Assembly: GCA_021163155.1 (NCBI GenBank)
Contig: JAGGXI010000038.1
Location: 9,822 to 73,821 of the forward strand
Direction: 5' to 3'
Origin: Candidatus Aerophobota bacterium
GTDB lineage: Bacteria > Aerophobota > Aerophobia > Aerophobales > JAGGXI01
DNA length: 64,000 nucleotides
Made by a program: the position numbers and the translations under genes. Below, in pieces: positions 54,512 through 63,877 of the stretch (the first letter of the stretch is position 1; the number at the start of each line of letters is the position of its first letter). The notes beneath the pieces were generated by a model, which was not told where the DNA came from, ran no database searches, and was given only the letters and a program-made list of their open reading frames with translations.

Positions 54512-55984
54512 TCAGGTCTTCAAGAGGCCTGTTCTCTTATTGAACTCTTTAATTAGTTTATCTATTTTACCAACTTGTTTATGAATATTACCCCAATAGT
54601 CTTCACAATCATACCATTGAGCATTTAACTCATCCAATTCTTTACCCTGCTGTTCTATCCAGGTGTAGTATTTAAGGTTATGAATTCGTTTTTTATCATA
54701 ATAAGTTAACTCTTCCATATAATCAGTAGATAACCCAAGTAAATGTTGGTGATAGTCAACAGCAGCATCTATCTTGCCATATGAATTATTATATTCTTCT
54801 TCCATTTCTTTTAATCTTGATTTATAAAGCTCCATAGAATCTGTAAATACAGTCATAACTATATCATTCTTAGTTAATTCATAATACTTAGCAAACTTAA
54901 TAGCCATTATTACATTAGCCGCACTGGAAATACCTAATAAAGGCAACTGTTCAATTAATCTCTTAGAAACATTCATTTCTTTTAAATAATCTTTGCCAGC
55001 GGGTTCATTAAATACCCGCACCAGTCCCATGCTATCATTATCATCAACATCAATTATCATATCGGTATTCTTTACATTGTGAATCCAGGGTACGTGTTTG
55101 TCACCAATACCTTCAATCCTATGAGCACCATAACCATTAGATAATAAAGTTGGACACTGCAGGGCTTCACCAACAACAATTTTACTGGTTGGATACAACT
55201 CTTTTAAGTAATCTCCGCATCCTAAAGTACCTGAAGAACCAGAAGTTAAAACAACTCCGGCATATTTATCATCTGGACCCATTACCTCTTTTAAAACTTC
55301 TTCCATAGCATGACCGGTAACTTCATAATGCCAGAGATGATTACCAAATTCATCAAACTGGTTAAATACTACTACATTATCTCTTGTTTTTTTTAATTCC
55401 CAGGATTTGTCAAAAATCTCTTTTACGTTGCTTTCACTTCCAGGAGTAGCAATAACTTCTCCTGCCACTTTAGTTAGCCAGTCAAAGCGTTCTTGACTCA
55501 TCCCTTCGGGTAAGATAGCAATTGATTCACAGGATAATAAATCAGCATCATAAGCACCGCCCCGACAATAATTACCTGTAGAAGGCCAAACTGCCTTATG
55601 AAAAGTAGGGTCAAATTGTCCAGTAATCAGTCTGGGTACTAAACAACCAAAGGTAGCTCCAACCTTATGAGAGCCGGTTGGAAACCATTTACCCACTAAA
55701 GCAATGATTTTAGCGTCAACTCCTGTAAGTTCTTTGGGTAATTCTATATAATTGACTCCACTATACAAACCACCATTTTTCACTGGTTCATTTTTCCAGG
55801 TAACCCTGAAAAGATTATATGAATTAATGTCCCATAACCCTATATTTTTAAGTTTATTTTTAATCCTATCAGGAACAAGTTCAGGATTCTCCATCTCCTC
55901 AAAAGTGGGAATGATAATATTCTTCTCTTTAGCTCTTTTTATTGTCCTTTCAAGTTGTTCTTCATTAATAGTTAAATCAATCAT
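54512..55984 (-). CDS. PLP-dependent enzyme, tryptophan-synthase-beta fold
   Basis: A 490-aa fold-type II PLP protein. The likely Schiff-base lysine is in GSHKVGATFG. A phosphate-binding glycine loop reads TSGSSGTLGCGD, and the asparagine stacking on PLP is probably in STGNYCRGG. A ~120-residue C-terminal extension (from about SMELYKSRLKEM) is helical and of unknown use. Family members are annotated as cysteine synthase- or ammonia-lyase-like; the substrate is not known. Its leader duplicates that of the ABC operon at 5.6 kb, suggesting a role in the same amino-acid catabolism. It stands alone on the minus strand. Confidence 0.75.
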   Translation of the reverse strand: MIDLTINEEQLERTIKRAKEKNIIIPTFEEMENPELVPDRIKNKLKNIGLWDINSYNLFRVTWKNEPVKNGGLYSGVNYIELPKELTGVDAKIIALVGKWFPTGSHKVGATFGCLVPRLITGQFDPTFHKAVWPSTGNYCRGGAYDADLLSCESIAILPEGMSQERFDWLTKVAGEVIATPGSESNVKEIFDKSWELKKTRDNVVVFNQFDEFGNHLWHYEVTGHAMEEVLKEVMGPDDKYAGVVLTSGSSGTLGCGDYLKELYPTSKIVVGEALQCPTLLSNGYGAHRIEGIGDKHVPWIHNVKNTDMIIDVDDNDSMGLVRVFNEPAGKDYLKEMNVSKRLIEQLPLLGISSAANVIMAIKFAKYYELTKNDIVMTVFTDSMELYKSRLKEMEEEYNNSYGKIDAAVDYHQHLLGLSTDYMEELTYYDKKRIHNLKYYTWIEQQGKELDELNAQWYDCEDYWGNIHKQVGKIDKLIKEFNKRTGLLKT

Positions 55985-56746
55985 TTTTCATACTCCTCAT
56001 TTATTTTAAAAAGTCTCAAAGCCCTGATTATATGTTTCTCTTGAATTCGCTTCTATACTTTATTCATTCATTATTTTATAGCAAGACCTTCTTTTTTCTT
56101 ACCGTTTACTTTACTGTCTCCTTCAGATTTTAACTTTATTTTAATAAAAATCCAGTAGATTGACAACCAACTTTTATAGAAAATTCATCTTATTAGATTT
56201 TTAGAATATTTAGAATATTTTGAAATCCGTAATATTTGCATTAACAACGATCCATATAAGAAGAGAAAGATTAATTTCAAAATCACAGATTCCACATTTA
56301 GGGTATGGTTACCTTTGTAGCATCTGAGTTTGCGCTACAAAGGACGGTAGCCGCAACCTTTACCCCGCTAAATAGTAGTAACATCTAATGGGGTTTAGGT
56401 TGTGCTGTTTTACGCAGGTGGTAGCCGCAACCTTTAGGTTGCGCAAAGAAGACCGTTACACAATAATGCAGGCTCTGAGCCTCGCGGCTACCATTTTTCC
56501 TGCAAAAGATAGCTGACAAATGGTATTAAAGCTATTTACAAGCAAAAAATAGATAAACACAAGACTTATTTTTCTTAATTCTTAGTTTTAAATTATTGAG
56601 ATTTCTGAAAAAATCAGAAATCTCTGATTTCGTAGATAAAAATCGAGATTACACAGATTAGAGGCCTCTGAAGGTTTTTCAGAGATCTCTTATTGTCAGG
56701 TTGACGAAAACTTCTATTATAATATTATATAAAAGAAAGGGCAATC
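55985..56746. repeat. 762-bp gene-free region with leader copy and several repeats
   Basis: No gene is supported. It contains the second conserved leader (56160-56300), GTAGCCGCAACCTTTAGGTT-type repeats with hairpin potential (56340-56510, also seen in part at 1390-1430), and a family 2 copy at 56598-56694. TTGACG at 56701 with ATTATA 17 bases later is a possible promoter for pilB. Confidence 0.7.
56160..56300 (-). promoter_or_regulatory. Conserved leader, copy 2 (upstream of PLP enzyme)
   Basis: The reverse strand repeats 5623-5753 with a short tandem insertion (ATATTCTAA doubled) and a dozen or so substitutions. The paired arms TTTTGAAAT and ATTTCAAAA are fully complementary here. It reads toward the PLP gene start 175 bp away. 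Confidence 0.65.
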
Positions 56747-58465
56747 ATGGCAAAAATAGCGAGAGTAAGTCTTAGTGATATTCTGCTTAAAGAAGGATTC
56801 ATTTCCGAAAAAGAGATTCAAAAAGCTGAAGAGTATCAAAAGAAACATAAAGGAAATCTTTCTGAAATATTTATTAAATTAAGAATGGTTACTGAGGATG
56901 AACTGGTAAGGGCACTAGCAGAACAGTTAAGTATCCCCCATATGAAACTCACCAATTATAAACTAGATCCTGAGATAATGAGTATGCTTCCAGAGAAGGT
57001 AATTAGAAAAAATAAAGTTGTCCCTTTATCTAGAACTGCTAATACTCTTACTGTGGCTACCGCTGACCCCCTTAATATTCTCCTTCTTGATAATCTTAGA
57101 GCAATGACAGGGTGCAATATACAAACTATTGTTTCCACAAACTCTGACATCGAGCAAGCCATCGGTGACTACTATTCAACAATGGCTTCAAAAGACCTTG
57201 AAAATTTAATTAAACAATCCGAAAGGGATAAAGGAAAAATAGAACTAATCATAGAAAGAGAAATGGTAAATTTAGACGAGTTAAAAAAACAGGCTGAAGA
57301 AGCTCCTGTTATAAAAATAGTTAATCTTATCTTTTCTCGAGGTATAAAAGAGCGAGCCAGCGATATTCACTTAGAGCCCTTTGAGAAAAACTTACAGATA
57401 AGATATAGAATCGATGGGATTCTATATACTGCATTTCTTCTTCCTAAAAAATTACAAAATGCCATAATCTCGAGGATAAAAATTCTGTCAGAAATGGATA
57501 TTGCTGAGCATAGACTCCCTCAAGACGGAAGATTTAGAATTAAAGCCTATAATAGAGACATTGACTTCCGCGCTTCTACCATTCCAACTCGATTTGGAGA
57601 AAAAGTTGTTCTTCGCCTTTTAGACAAGGCTCATCTTCAAGGATTAACTATCGATACATTAGGATTTGAAGAAAATGTCTTAAAAAAATACAAGAAAGCA
57701 ATACATCAGCCCTATGGAATGATTATTTTAACCGGTCCTACTAGCTGTGGAAAATCTACCTCTCTTTATGCAGCCATCAGAGCTATAAATAGCTCTGATA
57801 AAAATATTCTTACTATTGAAGACCCTGTAGAATATGAATTAGAAGGTATTAATCAAGTCCAAATTCATGAAGAAATAGGGCTAACCTTTCCTCGAGCCCT
57901 TCGTTCTTTTCTCCGCCAAGATCCGGATATAATTATGGTTGGTGAGATGAGAGATACAGAAACAGCAAATATAGGAATACAAGCCTCTCTTACTGGCCAC
58001 CTTCTCTTTACCACTCTTCATACCAATAACGCTACTGGAGCTATAACCAGACTGATTAATATGGGAATAGAACCATTTCTTATTGCCGGAACTCTTAATT
58101 TTGTGGGAGCGCAAAGATTAATGAGAAAAGTATGCAAACACTGCCGTATTGCTTATAAACCCTCCAAAAAACTTATTGAAGAATTAAAAATAGAGGATAA
58201 AATAAACAAAGAGACTCTATTCTATAAAGCAAAAGGATGTCCTTTATGTAATAATACCGGTTACCAGAGGAGAATGGCTGTTATGGAAGCATTGGAAATA
58301 GATGATGATATAAAAGAGTTAATTCTCGCTAAAACTTCCGATGCTGAATTAAAAAAAGCTGCCATTTCCAAAGGAATGGTTAGCTTAAAAGAGAATGCCT
58401 TATCTAAAGTGATAAAAGGGGAGACTACCATTGAAGAGTTAGCCAGAGTAACAGGAACATTGTAG
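56747..58465 (+). CDS. pilB: Type IV pilus/type II secretion ATPase (PilB/GspE)
   Basis: A 572-aa assembly ATPase. An MshEN-type N-terminal domain occupies ~1-150 (LLKEGFISEKEIQKAEEYQK). Walker A reads GPTSCGKSTS, with serine-cysteine where GS is usual, but the GxxxxGKS frame is intact. The Asp box is EDPVEYELEG, Walker B RQDPDIIMVGEMRD and the zinc-binding tetracysteine CKHCRIAY plus CPLCNNTGY. It drives pilus or pseudopilus extension. The platform protein gene follows. Confidence 0.92.
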   Translation: MAKIARVSLSDILLKEGFISEKEIQKAEEYQKKHKGNLSEIFIKLRMVTEDELVRALAEQLSIPHMKLTNYKLDPEIMSMLPEKVIRKNKVVPLSRTANTLTVATADPLNILLLDNLRAMTGCNIQTIVSTNSDIEQAIGDYYSTMASKDLENLIKQSERDKGKIELIIEREMVNLDELKKQAEEAPVIKIVNLIFSRGIKERASDIHLEPFEKNLQIRYRIDGILYTAFLLPKKLQNAIISRIKILSEMDIAEHRLPQDGRFRIKAYNRDIDFRASTIPTRFGEKVVLRLLDKAHLQGLTIDTLGFEENVLKKYKKAIHQPYGMIILTGPTSCGKSTSLYAAIRAINSSDKNILTIEDPVEYELEGINQVQIHEEIGLTFPRALRSFLRQDPDIIMVGEMRDTETANIGIQASLTGHLLFTTLHTNNATGAITRLINMGIEPFLIAGTLNFVGAQRLMRKVCKHCRIAYKPSKKLIEELKIEDKINKETLFYKAKGCPLCNNTGYQRRMAVMEALEIDDDIKELILAKTSDAELKKAAISKGMVSLKENALSKVIKGETTIEELARVTGTL

Positions 58466-58499
58466 TCAGAGGCCCAGGCACTTCAAAAGGAGAAATAAT

Positions 58500-59732
58500 A
58501 TGGCTATTTATAGTTATATAGCTATAGACCATAATGGGAAAAGAAAAAAGGAAATGATTGATGCAGAGAACGAAAGAACAGTAATCGCTCAACTGAGAAT
58601 GCAAAAATTAATCCCTCTTTCTATAAAAAAGAGAAACAAACTTTCCGTTTCTCTCACTAAAAAATCGAGTTCTGGAATGGCGATCTTTAAACCTCGTATA
58701 AAAGGGAAAGATATAATTATTTTTTTCCGCCAATTTGCAACCCTTATTAATGCTGGGCTTCCCATGGTCCAAGCACTTGATATTATGATTAACCAGACCC
58801 AGAACACAACTTTAAAAACCATAGCAGGGGAGGTAAAAAAAGATGTAGAGGCAGGAATATCCTTATCTGAAGCCTTATCTAAACATTCTAAAATTTTTTC
58901 TTCTCTTTCTCAAAATATGATAAAGGCAGGAGAAATGGGAGGAGTTATCGATGTAGTTCTTCTCCGATTAGCTGATTATTTAGAATATACAGAAAGTATA
59001 AAACGACGAATGAGCTCTGCTATGCGTTATCCTATTTTCGTTCTCTTTATGGCTGGTGGACTTATTGGGATTCTCCTCTTTATTGTTCTTCCTAAAATGG
59101 AGGTTCTTTTTAAAGAATCCCTTCATACTAAACTTCCCGCACTTACTCAATTTATACTTACATTATCAAATGTAGCCAAGCAAAAATTTTACTTTATTTT
59201 CCTTATTGTTGGTATTATTTTACTTTTCTATTATTTTATTAAAAAATCAGTGAGAGGAAGCTATATTTTGGATAAAATCAAGCTAAAGCTTCCTGTGATA
59301 GGAAAATTATTTCATGAAATTGCCTTATCGAGATTTGCGAGAACACTGGCTACTTTATCTGATAGTGGAGTCCCTATACTCGATTCTATAGAAATGACAG
59401 GAAAAATGAGTGAGAATAAATTCATCGAAAAAGCAACTATGGAGGCGAAATCCTCTTTGAAGGAAGGAGAAACATTATCTGCTCCCTTACGGAAATACAC
59501 AGTATTTCCCCCTATGGTAACAAGTATGATTTCTGTAGGTGAAAAGACGGGAGCGCTTGATGAGATGCTTAATAAGATTGCCGATTTTTACGACCGAGAA
59601 GTAGAGGTAATGGTGAATTCTTTAGCCAGTTTAATAGAACCACTCTTAATAATCTTTTTAGGAGCAACAGTGGGAATAGTAGTAGTAGCTATGTATCTTC
59701 CTTATTTTACTATGTTTCAACACATTGGCTAA
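58500..59732 (+). CDS. pilC: Type IV pilus/type II secretion platform protein (PilC/GspF)
   Basis: A 410-aa inner-membrane protein with two GspF domains (FFRQFATLINAGLPMVQALD and RFARTLATLSDSGVPILDSI), each with the GE motif (KAGEMGG, SVGEKTG) and three long hydrophobic spans. It anchors the ATPase. It overlaps the next gene by 8 bp. Confidence 0.92.
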   Translation: MAIYSYIAIDHNGKRKKEMIDAENERTVIAQLRMQKLIPLSIKKRNKLSVSLTKKSSSGMAIFKPRIKGKDIIIFFRQFATLINAGLPMVQALDIMINQTQNTTLKTIAGEVKKDVEAGISLSEALSKHSKIFSSLSQNMIKAGEMGGVIDVVLLRLADYLEYTESIKRRMSSAMRYPIFVLFMAGGLIGILLFIVLPKMEVLFKESLHTKLPALTQFILTLSNVAKQKFYFIFLIVGIILLFYYFIKKSVRGSYILDKIKLKLPVIGKLFHEIALSRFARTLATLSDSGVPILDSIEMTGKMSENKFIEKATMEAKSSLKEGETLSAPLRKYTVFPPMVTSMISVGEKTGALDEMLNKIADFYDREVEVMVNSLASLIEPLLIIFLGATVGIVVVAMYLPYFTMFQHIG

Positions 59733-62034
59733 CACAGAGGAGAAAAAGATAGAGAAGAAAACTTCTTATATCGATTTATCCCTTAAGATCGGACTTATAG
59801 AATTATTCTTTCTTACCCCTCTTATTTTTTATGCCTGGGCAACCACATTCACCGTCACTAAAAATACGGTAGCAGAAATTATTATTCTTACCCTCACCGC
59901 TTTATGGGTAATTAACCTTATAGAGGGAAAAAATTACCCTTCTCTTAAATTTCCCTTAAGTTTACCTATACTCTCTTTTTTGGTAGTTATCTTGATCTCT
60001 TTATTCCAAACTCATACTTATTATACCTCCTTTTTAGACCTTGCTCGATGGAGTAGCTATATCCTTGTTTACTTTATTATCACTTCTTGTTTAAGGAGAA
60101 AAAAATGGATAAAGGTACTGCTCATCGCTGTTCTCTCGGCCTCTTTCATCGCCTCATCTTATGCTATTTTTCAGTTTTACGGAATCGATTTCCCTTTCTG
60201 GAAGAAGCTCTCCGGAAGAATGCGTCTTTTCTCTACCTTTGGCAACCCAAATTATCTCTCTGGGTATTTAGCCGCCTGCCTTCCCATTGCTTTCACTTTT
60301 TTTTGTTTATCTAAAAAAAGATTATTTTTAGGGATTATTATAGTCATTCTTTATACAGGAGTATTAATAACCAATATTGGAGGATGCATCGCTCTCTTTG
60401 GAGCAGCCATTTTTATATTATTAACTCTTCTGATTTATAAGGAAAAAGTTTTTTTTAAAGATAACCACCTCTCTTTATTGCTGCTTATTCTTGCTTTTAC
60501 AATAGTTACCGCAATTTACTCCACTCATAATCCTTTAAATCCCAAAGGGAAAAATGTGATTGCAGAAGGGACAGCTTATACCAACTTTGGATATTCTTCT
60601 ACCCAACAGCGTTTTTTAATCTGGCTCTCTACATATGAAATGATTAAAGAGCATCCCTTTCTTGGTTCTGGGGTAGGAACCTTTAGAATTCATTACCCCG
60701 CTGCCCAGGGAAAAATTCTCTCCCAAGAAAAAAATAGAAAATATATCCCCCAGGCAAATAAATCTATAAATGCTCACAACGATTATCTACATATATGGGT
60801 AGAAACAGGAATTATAGGCCTTCTCTGTTTTATCTGGATTATAGCTATCTTTTACAAAAAAACCTTCTTTTACCTTAAAAAAGTAAAAAAGGAAGAAAAA
60901 TTTTTTTTAATTGGCTTATCTGGGGGAGGAGTAGCTATCCTTATCCATGCTTTATTTAGCTTTCCCTTTCATATTATACAAAATGGTCTTCTTTTTTGGC
61001 TTTTCCTTTCTCTATCCACCTTAATAGGGGAGAAGAAGATTAAAGAGGAAGAAGAGGGGGGGAATAAGGAAAATAAGGATGGAGGAAAATTTATTATTTT
61101 AAAAAGAGCCATCCAAATAAGCGTAGTTCTTTTAGCCATTTCTTTAGGAATTTTAAGAGTAAAGCTCTTTATCGCTGATACTCACATAAAGATTGCAGAA
61201 ATGATGATGAAGGAAAAAGCTTATCCCGCGGCGGCTTCTGAGTTAACCAAATCTTTAAAATTTGATAACCATAACGGATTAGCCTTTGCCAATCTGGGAG
61301 AGTGTTATGGATATTTAAAATTATACGATAAATCTTTTTACGCCCTAAAGAGAGCGGAAGTAAACTGGATATATCCTTATCTTTATAACAATTTAGGATG
61401 CTCTTATATAGGTATGAAAAAATGGGATGAGGCTGAGAAAATGTTTAAAAAAAATATCTCGCTTTTCCCCAATTCTGCTAACGCTTATTTTAATTTGGGT
61501 AATCTCTTTCTTCTTAAGGCAAAGGAGGATATTCTTAATGAAAATACGAAACTGGCAAAAAAAAATTTAAATAAAGCTTTTATTCTTTATGAGCAGGGTA
61601 AGATTTTTAAGCATACTTTTCCTTTACCTTTAAGACTCGCTCAGGCTTATAATAAAGTAGGGGAAGGAGACTTAAAAGAGAAAGCTCCCTCACCTTTCTC
61701 TTTTTTTACCCCTAAATCTTCTCCTTTCCTTGACATTCTTATTCCCTTAATAAAATGCGGTGGAGAAGGATGTTTTAGATTATTTTTTTATCTTCCCCCG
61801 CAGGAAAACTATACTCCAAAAGCAAAGATAAATATAGAAATAGAGGATGAGGAAAAAAAATTGGTTGAAAATTTCACCCTAGAGAAAGAAATATTCCCTT
61901 TTAATAATATAATAAGCATTCCTTATAAAATACTAGAAAAAGGGAAATATAAAGTTATTATTAGATTAAGATATGCAAGCGGAAAAGTTCTTTTAATTAA
62001 GAAAAACTTTATTCTTTCTCATACTGATTATTAA
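59725..62034 (+). CDS. O-antigen ligase family protein with TPR domain
   Basis: A 769-aa protein. About ten membrane helices cover ~15-430, with the Wzy_C/O-antigen ligase block around STFGNPNYLSGYLA and the large periplasmic loop SGVGTFRIHYPA, NAHNDYLHIWVETG. From ~490 to 620 there are TPR-like repeats (AASELTKSLKFDNHNGLAFA, YLYNNLGCSYIGMKKWDEAE, NAYFNLGNLFLLKAKE), then a beta-rich tail. It may glycosylate pilins or surface polymer. The start TTG overlaps pilC and has only a weak ribosome site. Confidence 0.82.
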   Translation: MANTEEKKIEKKTSYIDLSLKIGLIELFFLTPLIFYAWATTFTVTKNTVAEIIILTLTALWVINLIEGKNYPSLKFPLSLPILSFLVVILISLFQTHTYYTSFLDLARWSSYILVYFIITSCLRRKKWIKVLLIAVLSASFIASSYAIFQFYGIDFPFWKKLSGRMRLFSTFGNPNYLSGYLAACLPIAFTFFCLSKKRLFLGIIIVILYTGVLITNIGGCIALFGAAIFILLTLLIYKEKVFFKDNHLSLLLLILAFTIVTAIYSTHNPLNPKGKNVIAEGTAYTNFGYSSTQQRFLIWLSTYEMIKEHPFLGSGVGTFRIHYPAAQGKILSQEKNRKYIPQANKSINAHNDYLHIWVETGIIGLLCFIWIIAIFYKKTFFYLKKVKKEEKFFLIGLSGGGVAILIHALFSFPFHIIQNGLLFWLFLSLSTLIGEKKIKEEEEGGNKENKDGGKFIILKRAIQISVVLLAISLGILRVKLFIADTHIKIAEMMMKEKAYPAAASELTKSLKFDNHNGLAFANLGECYGYLKLYDKSFYALKRAEVNWIYPYLYNNLGCSYIGMKKWDEAEKMFKKNISLFPNSANAYFNLGNLFLLKAKEDILNENTKLAKKNLNKAFILYEQGKIFKHTFPLPLRLAQAYNKVGEGDLKEKAPSPFSFFTPKSSPFLDILIPLIKCGGEGCFRLFFYLPPQENYTPKAKINIEIEDEEKKLVENFTLEKEIFPFNNIISIPYKILEKGKYKVIIRLRYASGKVLLIKKNFILSHTDY

Positions 62035-62065
62035 AGTTGCATACTATTATAGATTCTATTCATTT

Positions 62066-63001
62066 TTATTTTAGCATTCCCCCAATTACTACATCAATAG
62101 CCTTAGTTTCATCAAGGCCTCTTGCCATTAAAGTTTCTATCTGTTTCTTATCTATTCGGCCAATGGCTGCTTCATGAGTTACTTTTGCTTGAGCATCACT
62201 TACAGAGACTTTAGGTATAGCTTCTGCTTTAGCTTCTCCTTCTATGATTTCCACGCAGTCTACATGTCCTCTTGCTCCTGGAGCATTACCATAAGTTTCT
62301 CCTATTACCTCACTCTTTGCTTTATCTATAACTACTATACGGCTTTTAGTTAACCCTTTAGCATCTTCGCCGTTCAAAAAAACACTCTCTTTTATCTTTA
62401 TTTCATCCTCTTCTTTTCCATAAACCTTAGTAATTAATTCTACTACCCCCTCTTTACCTACCCTTATATTATAATCAATATTTAATTTTCCCACTCTTCC
62501 TTGAGTTAAAGTGAAATTATTATAAAATTTTCCCTGTGGAGCGATATCCACCTCTGCTTTTGGAATAACCTCTATTCCTCCTTTTAGCCCGTGATAATGG
62601 ACTTCACTATATTTAAGGGAAGAGCCTCTTCCAATTTTAATCTTTGCTCCCATTATATGTTTTACCTTAACAGCATTGGGAAAAGTACAGTGAGCTAAAA
62701 GCTCAACAGAAGAGTTATCTTCAAGGATAATATTCATTATAATCTCCTGAATTCCTTCCTCAGGGATAACACCGAAACAGAGATGTACAGGATTCTTTAT
62801 TTGGTAGTTTTTTTTTACTAACAACTTTGCCTTTACACCATTAGAGGTCTCCTTGTTAGCCAAAATTAACCCCTCTACTTCATGGGAGCTTAAAACTTTA
62901 TTCTCTTTCACTACCAGACTTCCTACGTCTGGAAACTGAAGAGTTCTCGGATTCCCTCCGGAAAGTTCATAAGCTTTTAAAATAGCTACATAATCACTCA
63001 T
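62066..63001 (-). CDS. SufB/SufD-like Fe-S scaffold, short form (SmsB-like)
   Basis: A 311-aa beta-helix protein of the SufBD family (EVEGLILANKETSNGVKAKL, NILEDNSSVELLAHCTF, CVEIIEGEAKAEAIPKVSVS, VTHEAAIGRIDKKQIETLM). Usual SufB is about 470 aa; this short form, found with only SufC, fits the minimal SUF-like system of anaerobes. It builds Fe-S clusters with the ATPase encoded just upstream. The start overlaps that gene by 4 bp. Confidence 0.88.
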   Translation of the reverse strand: MSDYVAILKAYELSGGNPRTLQFPDVGSLVVKENKVLSSHEVEGLILANKETSNGVKAKLLVKKNYQIKNPVHLCFGVIPEEGIQEIIMNIILEDNSSVELLAHCTFPNAVKVKHIMGAKIKIGRGSSLKYSEVHYHGLKGGIEVIPKAEVDIAPQGKFYNNFTLTQGRVGKLNIDYNIRVGKEGVVELITKVYGKEEDEIKIKESVFLNGEDAKGLTKSRIVVIDKAKSEVIGETYGNAPGARGHVDCVEIIEGEAKAEAIPKVSVSDAQAKVTHEAAIGRIDKKQIETLMARGLDETKAIDVVIGGMLK

Positions 63002-63711
63002 TTTAGTTTTTTCCTTAGATTGCAGGTTTTCCCGCAGCGTCTTTTAAAATAGTCTCTTACTTTATTTGGATTTCCACTTTTAACTATATCCCCATTACAA
63101 ATTAAAGAAATTTTATCAGATATTTCCGTAATCTCCTCTCGATGGGTAATAAGAAAAACAGATGAACCTCTCTCTTTTAAGCTTAGAATATAATCCCTTA
63201 TTTTTTTTAGAGAAAGCATATCAATTCCTGAATCTGGTTCATCCAAAATAGCCATTTTTGGCCGCATAGCATAAACAGAAGCAAGTTCTACTCTCTTTCT
63301 TTCTCCTCCGGAGAGTTCCTCATTTACCTCTCTATTTAAGTATAATTTTGGGTTTAGAGCAACTTTATTTAAAATTTCCTCAAGAGAATCATTCCCGTTT
63401 TTTCTGGATAAAGAGAGATAATCTTCTATAGTAATTCCTTCAAACCGTGCCGACTCTTGCCAGGCTAAAGTTATTCCCAACTTTGCTCTTTGTGAGAGAG
63501 AAAATTTTGTTATATCTTTTCCTTCAAAATATATCTTTCCTTCTTTTATCTCATATCCACTACAACCCATTATACAATAAGCAAGACTACTCTTACCCAC
63601 TCCGTTTACTCCTAAAAGAGTATGTATTTCATTTTTACCTATCTCTAAATTTATTTTATTAAGAATTATTATTTGGCCTCGAATAAGAGTTAAATCTTTA
63701 ATTTTTAACAA
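62998..63711 (-). CDS. Fe-S cluster assembly ATPase SufC-like (SmsC-like)
   Basis: A 237-aa ABC-type ATPase. Walker A GVNGVGKSSL, signature LSGGERKRVELAS, Walker B MAILDEPDSGIDM and the H-loop in LITHREE are typical of SufC. A cysteine-bearing basic tail (CGKTCNLRKKLK) closes the protein. It forms the minimal pair with the following scaffold. No sufS, sufU or sufE is in the window. Confidence 0.9.
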   Translation of the reverse strand: MLKIKDLTLIRGQIIILNKINLEIGKNEIHTLLGVNGVGKSSLAYCIMGCSGYEIKEGKIYFEGKDITKFSLSQRAKLGITLAWQESARFEGITIEDYLSLSRKNGNDSLEEILNKVALNPKLYLNREVNEELSGGERKRVELASVYAMRPKMAILDEPDSGIDMLSLKKIRDYILSLKERGSSVFLITHREEITEISDKISLICNGDIVKSGNPNKVRDYFKRRCGKTCNLRKKLK

Positions 63712-63775
63712 CTCAGTCTCCTTTTTTTACTAAATAAATATTTTATCATATAATTAATTTTCGTCAAAAAAATAA

Positions 63776-63877
63776 GGGTCAGGTCTTCAAATTTGACATA
63801 AATATTAATTTATGGTAATGATAGCTTATATCCAGACTATTAAGAATTTCCTATCCAGGTGCCTTTTATCATATAAC
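63776..63877 (+). repeat. ~100-bp REP-like repeat, copy 2
   Basis: Same element as 51859-51960: GGGTCAGGTCTTCAAATTTG, TTAATTTATGGTAATGATAG, TATCCAGGTGCCTTTTATC. It lies upstream of the SufC-like gene. The last 120 bp of the window show no feature I can name. Confidence 0.75.
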
